The notes under the pieces: model-generated
Told to the model about the DNA's origin: nothing
Databases searched by the model: none
Seen by the model: the letters and a program-made list of their open reading frames with translations, nothing else
In this document: positions 42,527 to 50,107 of the stretch, one piece after another
Numbering within the stretch: the stretch's first letter is position 1
Layout: every line of letters starts with the position of its first letter
Translations under genes and position numbers: made by a program
Assembly (NCBI RefSeq): GCF_900115155.1
Contig: NZ_FOVM01000006.1
Coordinates: 186,001 to 250,000 of the forward strand
Source of the DNA: Mycetocola miduiensis
GTDB taxonomy: Bacteria > Actinomycetota > Actinomycetes > Actinomycetales > Microbacteriaceae
DNA length: 64,000 bases
Direction: 5' to 3'

Positions 42527-43228
42527 CTACCGTTCGCGGAGCGCCGCGACGAGCGCCTCGGCGAGTTCGGCCGGTTTCGTGAACTGGGGCCAGTGCCCGG
42601 TGGGCAGGTCGACGATCTCATAGTCGTGCACCTTCGCGAGCTCGGCGGTGAAGACCGCACCGTTCTCGATGGCTGCCTGCATGTCCGCCGACGGGAACGT
42701 GCAGGTGATCACGGTGACCGGAACGTCGTAGCGTCGCTCATCCGACAGTTCCTGCCGGTCGAAGGCGACACCCCGAGGTTCAGGAACCGCGATCTCCCGG
42801 AGATGCCGACGCAGCCGGTCGTCGAGGTCGACGAGGTCGGAGTCTGAGAATGCGGACCAGCCGGGCAACGGGAGGTCGTCGCCGACGGTGGGCATCTCGT
42901 CGTTGATGAGGAAGCCGTCCGCGAGCGGTCCGCTGTCGACGTAGATGGCCCTGCGCACGCGATCCGGTCGGGCGTCGACCGCGGCATGGATGATCGCACC
43001 GCCCCCTGAGTGGCCGACCAGCGCCACCGGCTCGCCGATCGAGTCGATCGTGGCGAGAACCGAATCGACGTGATCACGCAGGCCGATGCCGTTCCGGCGG
43101 GCGTCGAGGGACTCCAGCCCCGGCAGCGTGAGCGCATGGACGCGATGCCCGGCTGCCCTCAACGCGGGAAGCACGGGATCCCAGCTGGATCCCCTCAACC
43201 AGAAACCGGGAACGAGGACGACATCCAT
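42527..43228 (-). CDS. alpha/beta hydrolase
   Basis: A 233-residue single-domain hydrolase. It shows the N-terminal oxyanion segment LVPGFWLRGSSWDPVLPALR, the nucleophile elbow VALVGHSGGGAIIHAA (Ser in GHSGG) and the late histidine in DLPTGHWPQFTKPAEL. The acid residue is probably in the SADMQAA region. It resembles the esterase/EstC group; the substrate is not known. The start at 43228 follows a reverse-strand -10 (TATGGT, 43235-43240) by 6 nt, so the mRNA may be leaderless. The gene stands alone between two near-identical palindromic repeats. Confidence 0.87.
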   Translation of the reverse strand: MDVVLVPGFWLRGSSWDPVLPALRAAGHRVHALTLPGLESLDARRNGIGLRDHVDSVLATIDSIGEPVALVGHSGGGAIIHAAVDARPDRVRRAIYVDSGPLADGFLINDEMPTVGDDLPLPGWSAFSDSDLVDLDDRLRRHLREIAVPEPRGVAFDRQELSDERRYDVPVTVITCTFPSADMQAAIENGAVFTAELAKVHDYEIVDLPTGHWPQFTKPAELAEALVAALRER

Positions 43229-43290
43229 GAGCCGACCATACGACTCTGAGCCGATCGAGTCCATGCTTCTGTGCCTGCCGGCTCGGCCTC

Positions 43291-43370
43291 AAAACAGGAG
43301 ATCGCACGATTTTCAGGACAGAAGTCGCCAAAGCGTCCTGATAACCGTGCGATCTCCTGCGAAGCGTGCG
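43291..43370. repeat. 80-bp palindromic repeat, copy 2
   Basis: The better preserved copy. Its arms, 43295-43319 and 43335-43359, pair over 25 bases with only two mismatches around a 15-nt loop, with a perfect outer stem of 14 bp. It lies between the start side of the alpha/beta hydrolase gene and the end of the acyl-CoA ligase gene, so it could also serve as the ligase terminator. Confidence 0.87.
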
Positions 43371-43383
43371 TCTCAGTGGACGA

Positions 43384-45075
43384 TCAGCCGGCCAGCATCC
43401 GTTCGCGGACGTCCTTGCGCAGAACCTTGCCGATGAGCGACCGGGGGAGTTCGTCGACCTGGACGATCTGTTTAGGGACCTTGTAAGCGGTCAGGCTTCT
43501 GCGGCAGAAGTCGCGCAGGGAGTTCGGGTCGAACACGGTCCCGTCCTGCATGACCACTGCGGCGGCCACATCCTCCCCGCCGCTCTCCCGGGGGAGGCCG
43601 ACGACGGCGGCTTCACGCACGTCCGGGTGATCCATGAGGGCCTGTTCCACCTCAGAGGGTGACACGTTGAAGCCACCGGTGACGATGAGCTCCTTGACCC
43701 GGTCGACGATGGTGACGAACCCGTCGGCCGAGACCTCGACGATGTCGCCGGTGCGCAGCCAGCCGTCGCCGATCAACGCCGCCGCGGTGTCCTCAGGGCG
43801 CTTCCAGTAACCGGAGAACACCTGCGGACCTCGGATCAACAGTTCACCCGCTTCGCCCGGTTCACGTTCCACTGAGGTGTCGGCCGGGTCGACGACGCGG
43901 ATCTCGGTGTTCGGGAAGGGCACGCCGACGGTCCCAGGCCGGCGGGTCGGGCCGATCGGGTTGCCCAGCGCAACCGGCGACGCTTCGGTCATGCCGTAGC
44001 CCTCGACGAGGAGGCCGCCGGTCGCATGCTCCCAGCGCCGGACGATCGGCACCGGCAGGCTCATCGCTCCGGAGATCGCGAACCGGATGCCGGAGAGGTC
44101 GACTTTGCGACGTTCAGCGGCGCGGGCGAGCGCTTCATAGATGGGAGGAACGGCGGGCAGGAACGTTGCAGGGGTCTTCGAGAGGGCGGTCAGCACGAGG
44201 TCGACATCGAACTTCGGGAACAGCACCACCGTCGCACCGATGCTCATCGCGAAGGTGAGGCAGAGGGTCATTCCGTACGCGTGGAACAGGGGGAGGACGC
44301 CGTAGAAGACCTCGTCCCCTTCGGAGAGCCCTGGCACCCACGCCCTGCCCTGGGCGGCATTCGCGAGGAGGTTGGTATGGCTGAGCATGACGCCCTTGGG
44401 GCTGCCGGTGGTGCCGCTGGTGTACTGCAGCAGGGCAAGGTCCGCGCCATCCGGTCGGGGGTGCTTTCGGCGGAGGCTCCCGTGTGAAACCAGAGCCTCC
44501 CACGCGGTGGTCCCGCGCACCCGCGAGCCGGTGGTGAGCGCCTTGCGTGAGCTGCGTGCTTTCGGGACGGGCAGCCGAAGCGCGACCCGAGTTGTGAACG
44601 GCATCGCCTTCGTCACGTCGACGGCGACCACGGCGTCGATCGGAAGGTCCTGTGGGAAGTCCGTGATCATGCCCGCGACCTTGTCCCAGGCGATCACCAC
44701 GCGCGCGCCGTGGTCCTCGAACTGGTGCCGCAATTCCCTCGCGGTGTAGAGCGGGTTGTGCTCGACAACGACCGCGCCGAGGCGGAGGACGGCGTAGAAA
44801 GCGATGACATGCTGCGGGCAGTTCGGCAGCACGAGCGCGACTCGGTCTCCCTTCTCCACGCCGAGCCGGCGGAGCCCTTCGGCCGCACGTCCGATCTGGT
44901 CGCCGAGTTCGGCGTACGACGTGGCCTCACCGAAGAACTGCAATGCCGTCTTGCGACGGAACCGCGTCACGGCATCCTCGACCATGTCAACCAGCGACCC
45001 GGTGGGCACCTCGATCTCGTGCGGGACTCCTGGCGCGTATGCGTTGAGCCAGGGTTTGGTGTCGAACGTACTCAC
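43384..45075 (-). CDS. long-chain fatty acid-CoA ligase
   Basis: A 563-residue adenylate-forming enzyme that activates fatty acids with ATP and CoA. Motifs are LLQYTSGTTGSPKGVMLSHT (phosphate loop), EGYGMTEASPVALGNP, GWLRTGDIVEVSADGFVTIV with VDRVKELIVTGGFNVSPSEV, and the late catalytic lysine in LIGKVLRKDVRERM. Length and motifs fit the FadD group; a closely related 4-coumarate-type acid ligase is a lesser option. It is transcribed leftward; the heme oxygenase gene ends 48 nt upstream of its start on the same strand. Confidence 0.92.
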   Translation of the reverse strand: MSTFDTKPWLNAYAPGVPHEIEVPTGSLVDMVEDAVTRFRRKTALQFFGEATSYAELGDQIGRAAEGLRRLGVEKGDRVALVLPNCPQHVIAFYAVLRLGAVVVEHNPLYTARELRHQFEDHGARVVIAWDKVAGMITDFPQDLPIDAVVAVDVTKAMPFTTRVALRLPVPKARSSRKALTTGSRVRGTTAWEALVSHGSLRRKHPRPDGADLALLQYTSGTTGSPKGVMLSHTNLLANAAQGRAWVPGLSEGDEVFYGVLPLFHAYGMTLCLTFAMSIGATVVLFPKFDVDLVLTALSKTPATFLPAVPPIYEALARAAERRKVDLSGIRFAISGAMSLPVPIVRRWEHATGGLLVEGYGMTEASPVALGNPIGPTRRPGTVGVPFPNTEIRVVDPADTSVEREPGEAGELLIRGPQVFSGYWKRPEDTAAALIGDGWLRTGDIVEVSADGFVTIVDRVKELIVTGGFNVSPSEVEQALMDHPDVREAAVVGLPRESGGEDVAAAVVMQDGTVFDPNSLRDFCRRSLTAYKVPKQIVQVDELPRSLIGKVLRKDVRERMLAG

Positions 45076-45123
45076 ACTGCTCCTCTGGTAGGTGGGGCAG
45101 CCGTCGGCCGCCCACGGGGTTTT

Positions 45124-45780
45124 TCAGGCGACTGATGAGGCCTTCGTCTCGGCGAGGTCACGGAAGAGGTCGGTGTTGAACCGGTACGCGACGAGGACCT
45201 CGTCGATCACCCGGCTGCGTTCCGCGTCATCCCAGGGGGCGGCATCCAGCCGTTCGCGGTAGGTGTCCTTGAACTCGCGGGGTTTGGCGATGTCGCCGAA
45301 GAGGTAGAAGCCGACGCCGTTTGTGTCGAAACCGAACTGCCGCTGCATGATCGTGCGGATGACCTGGCCGCCGGAGAGGTCTCCGAGGTAGCGCGTGTAG
45401 TGGTGGGCGACGAAACCGCCCGGCCATGTCGCCGCCACCTCGCGGATCCGGGCGACGTACGAAGCGGTGGTCGGCAGCGGGGAGATCGACTCACGCCAGT
45501 TCTCGCCGAGCAGGAACCGCAGATCCGCCTCGATCGCCGGGAGCCTGGTCAGCTTGTCGGAGAGGAATGGTGCGACGATCGGATCGTTCTTTCTCCGCTC
45601 CGCAGTATCCTCGATGGCTTCATAGATGAAGTAGTGCTGGGCTACCAGCGCGATGTAGTCCTCCCTGGTGCCCTTTCCGGTCATCAGGTCGCCCATGAAG
45701 TCGGCACCCTCGCTCTCGGCGTGACCGCGACTCGTGCGCGCTCGCAGCTCCTGCGAGAAAGGGAGAAGGTTCGGCATCAC
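45124..45780 (-). CDS. hmuO: heme oxygenase (biliverdin-producing)
   Basis: A 218-residue heme oxygenase that opens heme to biliverdin, carbon monoxide and iron. The axial histidine is in SRGHAESEGADFMGDLMTG (His20, as in the corynebacterial enzyme). The distal helix carries YLGDLSGGQVIRTIMQRQFG, with the flexible GDLSGG glycines over the heme. It allows use of heme iron. A DtxR-like palindrome lies 21 nt before its start (45801-45817). Two small membrane proteins and a DUF2470 protein, a domain linked to heme handling, are on the same strand just upstream. Confidence 0.95.
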   Translation of the reverse strand: MMPNLLPFSQELRARTSRGHAESEGADFMGDLMTGKGTREDYIALVAQHYFIYEAIEDTAERRKNDPIVAPFLSDKLTRLPAIEADLRFLLGENWRESISPLPTTASYVARIREVAATWPGGFVAHHYTRYLGDLSGGQVIRTIMQRQFGFDTNGVGFYLFGDIAKPREFKDTYRERLDAAPWDDAERSRVIDEVLVAYRFNTDLFRDLAETKASSVA

Positions 45781-45800
45781 ACTCCGTCGTTGGTGAAAGT

Positions 45801-45817
45801 GTCCTTAGCCTAGCGAC
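45801..45817 (-). promoter_or_regulatory. possible iron-dependent (DtxR-type) operator before heme oxygenase
   Basis: GTCCTTAGCCTAGCGAC is a 17-base imperfect palindrome with 6 of 8 pairs matching; its centre TTAG-C-CTA equals the core of DtxR/IdeR boxes, while the outer parts differ. On the reverse strand it overlaps a possible -10 (TAGGCT). Position and gene fit iron control. Confidence 0.35.
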
Positions 45818-45834
45818 GTTCGCTTGCCGGATGG

Positions 45835-46380
45835 CTAGTGGCCGGAATGTGATATCGACGGCTCGGGAACAACGGATGTTCCGTGCTCGCCGTGCGGCAC
45901 AGCCTGGGTACCTGCGTTGGTTCCCGCCAGTGCCGGGGTGACGAGGCCGGCAACGAGCAGGGCGCCTGCGGTCATGCCGAGAAGCTGACGAACCGGCCGG
46001 GGCGCGGATGCTTCTGGTCGCGGCCCCAGCGAACGCCGCCGGGCGAATGCGAGGCACGCTGCGAGGAAGAGGCTGAGGAGTGATGCGGCGGCCATCGGGC
46101 CAAATGGCAGGGCTGCAGTCAGGCCCGAACCGGCGATGGCGATCGCTGCGGTGATGTCGAGGCCCCAGAGCGCGACCGGGGTGAGAGCGAGGGGGAGTGC
46201 AACGCGGGGCAGGAGGACCCGGCCCCTGGCGAGGGTGGCGACCCCCCAGCCGAGTTCGGCGATGCCGAACCCGGCCAGGAGGATCGCGAGGAAGAGAGGG
46301 GAGCCCGCTGCGACCGCGAGATGGACCAGGCCCACCCCCAGGCTCGCCAGGGCCATGCCGCTTCGACTGCTGTCGGTCAC
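45835..46380 (-). CDS. integral membrane protein, unknown function
   Basis: A 181-residue protein with five or six hydrophobic helices (SLGVGLVHLAVAAGSPLFLA; LAILLAGFGIAELGWGVATL; LLSLFLAACLAFA; LLGMTAGALLVAGLVTPALA) and a short His-containing tail ending in PEPSISHSGH. I do not recognise the family. It reads in the same direction as the DUF4383 gene upstream (35 nt) and the heme oxygenase gene downstream (54 nt), so the three may be co-transcribed, although the heme oxygenase has its own promoter-like sequence. Confidence 0.7.
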   Translation of the reverse strand: MTDSSRSGMALASLGVGLVHLAVAAGSPLFLAILLAGFGIAELGWGVATLARGRVLLPRVALPLALTPVALWGLDITAAIAIAGSGLTAALPFGPMAAASLLSLFLAACLAFARRRSLGPRPEASAPRPVRQLLGMTAGALLVAGLVTPALAGTNAGTQAVPHGEHGTSVVPEPSISHSGH

Positions 46381-46415
46381 GGTGCTCCCCTCTCCGTCTG
46401 TGTGTCGGTCGGCGC

Positions 46416-46841
46416 TTACGCGTTGACCGAGTGAGCCCGGGCTGACGTGTCCGCGCGCTTGTCTGCGGCCAGACCGACTCCGAGGAGCACGATCGCGCTG
46501 GCGAGGTGCAGGAAGTGGTCAGCGGTGTTCAGGGCGAGGATGTTCAGGGCGGTGCCCACGAGGAAGAACCCGACGATACCGAGCAGAAGGTAGACGGCGC
46601 CGACGACGGTGTTGACTGTCCGGGCAGCCGCGACGTTTGAGAGACCGGCGATCAGGAGGGCCGCACCGATGAGGAGGTGGGCGATGTTATGCAGCGGGTT
46701 GACGGCGAAGAGGCCGAGCAGCAGGTTTCCTTCGGTGGCGATGAAGCTGACGCCTCCGGTGACGGCGAAGCCGAGCAGGCCGACGAGGAGATAAACGCCG
46801 CCGAAGACGGTGGCAAGAAGACGGTTCGGTGAAGTGCGCAT
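46416..46841 (-). CDS. DUF4383 membrane protein
   Basis: A 141-residue protein with four helices: LLATVFGGVYLLVGLLGFAV, GLFAVNPLHNIAHLLIGAAL, TVVGAVYLLLGIVGFFLVGT, and LASAIVLLGVGLAAD at the end. The NPLHNIAHLLIGA and NTADHFLHLASA segments are typical for DUF4383, with conserved histidines in the membrane. Function is not known; a metal or heme link would fit the place but is not shown. Confidence 0.82.
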   Translation of the reverse strand: MRTSPNRLLATVFGGVYLLVGLLGFAVTGGVSFIATEGNLLLGLFAVNPLHNIAHLLIGAALLIAGLSNVAAARTVNTVVGAVYLLLGIVGFFLVGTALNILALNTADHFLHLASAIVLLGVGLAADKRADTSARAHSVNA

Positions 46842-46942
46842 GATGGGGGTTCCTCCTGATAGTCAGTGCAGCGTCTGCCGCACATGAGAACATTCGGACA
46901 CCCCACGCACAACGGTTTGGTCGTTCTGTGGAATTAATGAGG

Positions 46943-47245
46943 TCAGTGCGCGCGCCGCGGGAGGCCGAGCCTCTCGCAGGCGGCGTCATAGAGCGCGACG
47001 ACCTCACGACGGATTCCGGCGCGGTCGGTCACCGGGGCCGACCAGGGAATCTTCACCTCGGTGTTTCCGGCAGGCCCGGCGACCGCCCACGTGCCGCCGT
47101 CGCCGTCGACCCCGGTCAGGACAGCGGATTCGGCGAGGGGATCGGCGAAGGCGTGCACGATCACGAGGTTGTCAGCGACATGGTCGGTGTTCATGTGGTG
47201 CCGCGCGGCATCCACAACGTCAGGACTGAGCGAGGAGTCGGGCAT
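46943..47245 (-). CDS. DUF2470 domain protein (heme-related)
   Basis: A 100-residue protein made of a DUF2470 domain: ARHHMNTDHVADNLVIVHAF, then VLTGVDGDGGTWAVA and a C-terminal helix (RREVVALYDAACERLG). The domain is found at the C-terminus of HugZ-like heme-degrading proteins and glutamyl-tRNA reductase-binding protein, so a link to heme is plausible, in line with the heme oxygenase gene 1.2 kb away. ATG 47245 is chosen; an in-frame GTG at 47263 is possible. Confidence 0.8.
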   Translation of the reverse strand: MPDSSLSPDVVDAARHHMNTDHVADNLVIVHAFADPLAESAVLTGVDGDGGTWAVAGPAGNTEVKIPWSAPVTDRAGIRREVVALYDAACERLGLPRRAH

Positions 47246-47371
47246 GTCCCCATTCGAGTGCACCGGCCGCGCGGAGTCAATCAGTCGCTATCACGCCCCG
47301 CCCGGAGCCCGCGAGGGGTAGCCGGTCTTCGCGGCCGCTCCCTAAGCTCAGCATCAACCAGAAGGGCACGA

Positions 47372-48349
47372 ATGACAGTCATCGGCTTCCATGCCTCGCA
47401 CGAACAGGTCCACCCCAGCGCTCTCCTCGACGCGGTGATCTCCGCGGAGGCGGCCGGATTCCAGGCGGCGATGTGTTCCGATCATTTCGCGCCGTGGAGC
47501 GAACGACAGGGGCACTCGGGGTTCGCGTGGGCGTGGCTCGGTGCCGCGCTTCAGGCGACATCCCTGCGGCTCGGCGTCGTCAACGCGCCTGGGCAGCGCT
47601 ATCACCCGACGATCATCGCCCAGGCGGCGGGAACGCTGGCGGCCATGTACCCCGGCCGGTTCTGGGCGGCCCTCGGGTCTGGCGAAGCAGCGAACGAGCA
47701 CATCACTGGAGAGGCCTGGCCGCGGAAGGACGTCCGGAACGCCCGGCTCAAGGAAAGCGTCGACGTGATGCGGCGGCTTTTCGACGGAGACGAAGTCAGC
47801 ACGGCCGGCCTGGTGACCGTCGACCGGGCGCGGCTCTGGACCCGCCCTGAGACGCCGCCGCCCCTCCTCGCTGCTGCGGTGAGCCCGGCAACGGCCGAAT
47901 GGGCAGCGGGCTGGGCGGATGGGCTGGCCACCGTGGCGCAGGCACCGGACGACCTCCGGCGGATCGTCGACGCCTACCGCGGCGCAGGAGGAAAAGGGCC
48001 GCTCGTCCTCCAGGCCCACCTCAGCTACGCGAAAACGGACGACGAGGCGCTCGCTCTCGCCTACGACCAGTGGCGCACGAACGTCTTCTCCCCGCCGGTG
48101 TGCTGGGACCTCGACACTCCCGCGGCGTTCGATGAGGCCGCGAAGCATGTGCTGCCGGCCGATATGCACTCCACCGTTCTGATCTCGTCCGATCCGGGCT
48201 GGCACGCAGAAAAACTCGCCGGTTTCATCGACCTCGGGTTCGATGAGATCTACTTGCACCACGTCGGCGTCGAACAGTCCGAGTTCATCGATGTGTTCGG
48301 TGACGCCGTGCTGCCCCAGTTCGCGGCGGCTGCCGGAGTGACCGCATGA
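47372..48349 (+). CDS. LLM-class flavin-dependent oxidoreductase
   Basis: A 325-residue luciferase-like monooxygenase-fold enzyme. It starts TVIGFHASHEQVHPSALLDA, continues with AAMCSDHFAPWSERQGHSGF and AWLGAALQATSLRLGVVNAP, then GRFWAALGSGEAANEHITGE. The pattern matches a group described as non-F420 flavin oxidoreductases (TIGR03885 as I recall). The substrate is unknown. Its stop overlaps the start of the trehalose-synthase-like gene by 4 nt, so the two are coupled. The start at 47372 is preceded by AGAAGGG. Confidence 0.85.
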   Translation: MTVIGFHASHEQVHPSALLDAVISAEAAGFQAAMCSDHFAPWSERQGHSGFAWAWLGAALQATSLRLGVVNAPGQRYHPTIIAQAAGTLAAMYPGRFWAALGSGEAANEHITGEAWPRKDVRNARLKESVDVMRRLFDGDEVSTAGLVTVDRARLWTRPETPPPLLAAAVSPATAEWAAGWADGLATVAQAPDDLRRIVDAYRGAGGKGPLVLQAHLSYAKTDDEALALAYDQWRTNVFSPPVCWDLDTPAAFDEAAKHVLPADMHSTVLISSDPGWHAEKLAGFIDLGFDEIYLHHVGVEQSEFIDVFGDAVLPQFAAAAGVTA

Positions 48350-50019
48350 GGATGACGGACACCGGTGACCTCTGGTGGAAGACCGCCGTCGTGTATTGCC
48401 TCGACGTCGAAACCTTCATGGACTGGAACGATGACGGCGTCGGTGACCTGGCGGGCCTGGCGCAGCGGATGGACTACCTCGCGGAACTCGGGGTCACCTG
48501 TCTCTGGCTTATGCCGTTCTACCCGACTCCTGACCGTGATGACGGTTATGACATCACCGATTTCTACGGGGTCGACCCGCGGCTCGGGCACCACGGTGAC
48601 CTCGTCGAGATCATCAGGACCGCGCGAGACCGGGGCATGCGGGTGATCGCGGACCTCGTCGTGAATCACACGTCCGACCGGCACCCATGGTTCAAATCGG
48701 CACGGTCCAGCGTCGATTCGCCGTATCGCGACTTCTACGTCTGGCGCGATGAGCCGCCGGAGAAGCAAGCGGAGACCGTGTTTCCCGGCGAAGAATCCAG
48801 CGTGTGGGAACTCGATGAGAAGAGTGGGCAGTATTACCTGCACCGCTTTTACCGGCACCAGCCGGACCTCAACGTCGAGAACCCCCGGGTTCGGGATGAG
48901 ATCGACAAGGTGATGGGGTTCTGGCTGGAACTGGGCATCGATGGATTCAGGGTCGACGCCGTCCCGTTCCTTCTCGAGCCGTCCGCGGGCACACTGGCCG
49001 GCGAAAGCTACGGAGACCCGCACGACTACTTGCGCTCGCTGCGGTCGTTCCTCGGCCGCCGAACCGGTGACGGCATCCTGCTCGGCGAGGTGAATCTCCC
49101 GCGTGAGGAGCAACTGCAGTATTTCGGTGGCGAAGCGGCTGACGAGCTGACCATGCAGTTCGACTTCGTCGGCATGCAGAAGTTCTACCTCTCCCTCGCG
49201 CGTTCCGACGCCCGGCCTTTCGCCGAAGCGCTCACCGCCCGGCCGGAGATCGCGCTGCAGTCCCAGTGGGCGAACTTCCTCAGGAACCACGACGAGCTGA
49301 CGCTCGACAAACTCTCCGAGTCGGAGCGGGCAGAGGTGTTCGAAGCGTTTGCGCCAGATGAACACATGCGCGTGTTCGACCGCGGTATCGTGCGTCGTCT
49401 GCCAACCATGCTCGAGGGCGACCCGCGCCGCGTCCGGATGGCCTACAGCCTGCTGTTCTCCACGCCGGGCACGCCCGTGCTGTTCTATGGCGAAGAGATC
49501 GGCATGGGGGAGAACCTCGCCATCCCCGGACGACAGTCTGTACGCAGTCCGATGCAGTGGACCAGCGGCAAGAACGGCGGCTTCTCTCGGGCGGCCAAAT
49601 CACGGCTCACCGCACCCGTTGTCGACGACGGATTCTCGCCCGACCACGTCAACGTGGCCGCTCAGCGGCACGAACCGGACTCGCTTCTCCAGTTCATGCG
49701 ACTGCTGATTCGCACCTACCGCAATTCGGTGGAAATCGGTTGGGGAAATTTCGCCGTGCTTCCTCAGCCGAACGACGCGGTTCTCGCCCACTCGGTCACC
49801 GGTGCGCAGGGCCGCATGATCGCGCTGCACAACTTCGGCCAGGAACCGGCGATCGTGCCGGTCTCGGTACCGGACGCCGACGCCTCGACGCGGCTCATCG
49901 ACCTGCTCGAATCGGGCGAGGTGCCGCTCTCGGATGCAGGCAGCGCGGACATCCCCCTCCCTGCTTACGGATACCGCTGGCTGCGGGTGGCCGACGAATC
50001 GACGAAGAGATTGTATTGA
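48346..50019 (+). CDS. GH13 alpha-amylase family enzyme, trehalose synthase-like
   Basis: A 557-residue glycoside hydrolase family 13 protein. It has the TreS-like start LWWKTAVVYCLDVETFMDWN, the barrel motifs RVIADLVVNHTSDRHPWF, GIDGFRVDAVPFLL (nucleophile Asp), ILLGEVNLP (acid/base Glu) and FLRNHDELTLDKLS (third Asp). The end is a small beta domain (MIALHNFGQEPAIVPVSVPD). TreS enzymes interconvert maltose and trehalose; this one departs from the usual MVYEIYVRSF-like start, so its substrate may differ. It is translationally coupled with the upstream flavin oxidoreductase, an unusual partner. Confidence 0.87.
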   Translation: MRMTDTGDLWWKTAVVYCLDVETFMDWNDDGVGDLAGLAQRMDYLAELGVTCLWLMPFYPTPDRDDGYDITDFYGVDPRLGHHGDLVEIIRTARDRGMRVIADLVVNHTSDRHPWFKSARSSVDSPYRDFYVWRDEPPEKQAETVFPGEESSVWELDEKSGQYYLHRFYRHQPDLNVENPRVRDEIDKVMGFWLELGIDGFRVDAVPFLLEPSAGTLAGESYGDPHDYLRSLRSFLGRRTGDGILLGEVNLPREEQLQYFGGEAADELTMQFDFVGMQKFYLSLARSDARPFAEALTARPEIALQSQWANFLRNHDELTLDKLSESERAEVFEAFAPDEHMRVFDRGIVRRLPTMLEGDPRRVRMAYSLLFSTPGTPVLFYGEEIGMGENLAIPGRQSVRSPMQWTSGKNGGFSRAAKSRLTAPVVDDGFSPDHVNVAAQRHEPDSLLQFMRLLIRTYRNSVEIGWGNFAVLPQPNDAVLAHSVTGAQGRMIALHNFGQEPAIVPVSVPDADASTRLIDLLESGEVPLSDAGSADIPLPAYGYRWLRVADESTKRLY

Positions 50020-50107
50020 GTAACAGTTTGTGATCTCCGGCAGGTCAGCGCCCCGCTCGAGAAGGGCTCGATTAGACTCCCCCCTTGTAGGGGCGGCGGG
50101 GGAACGG

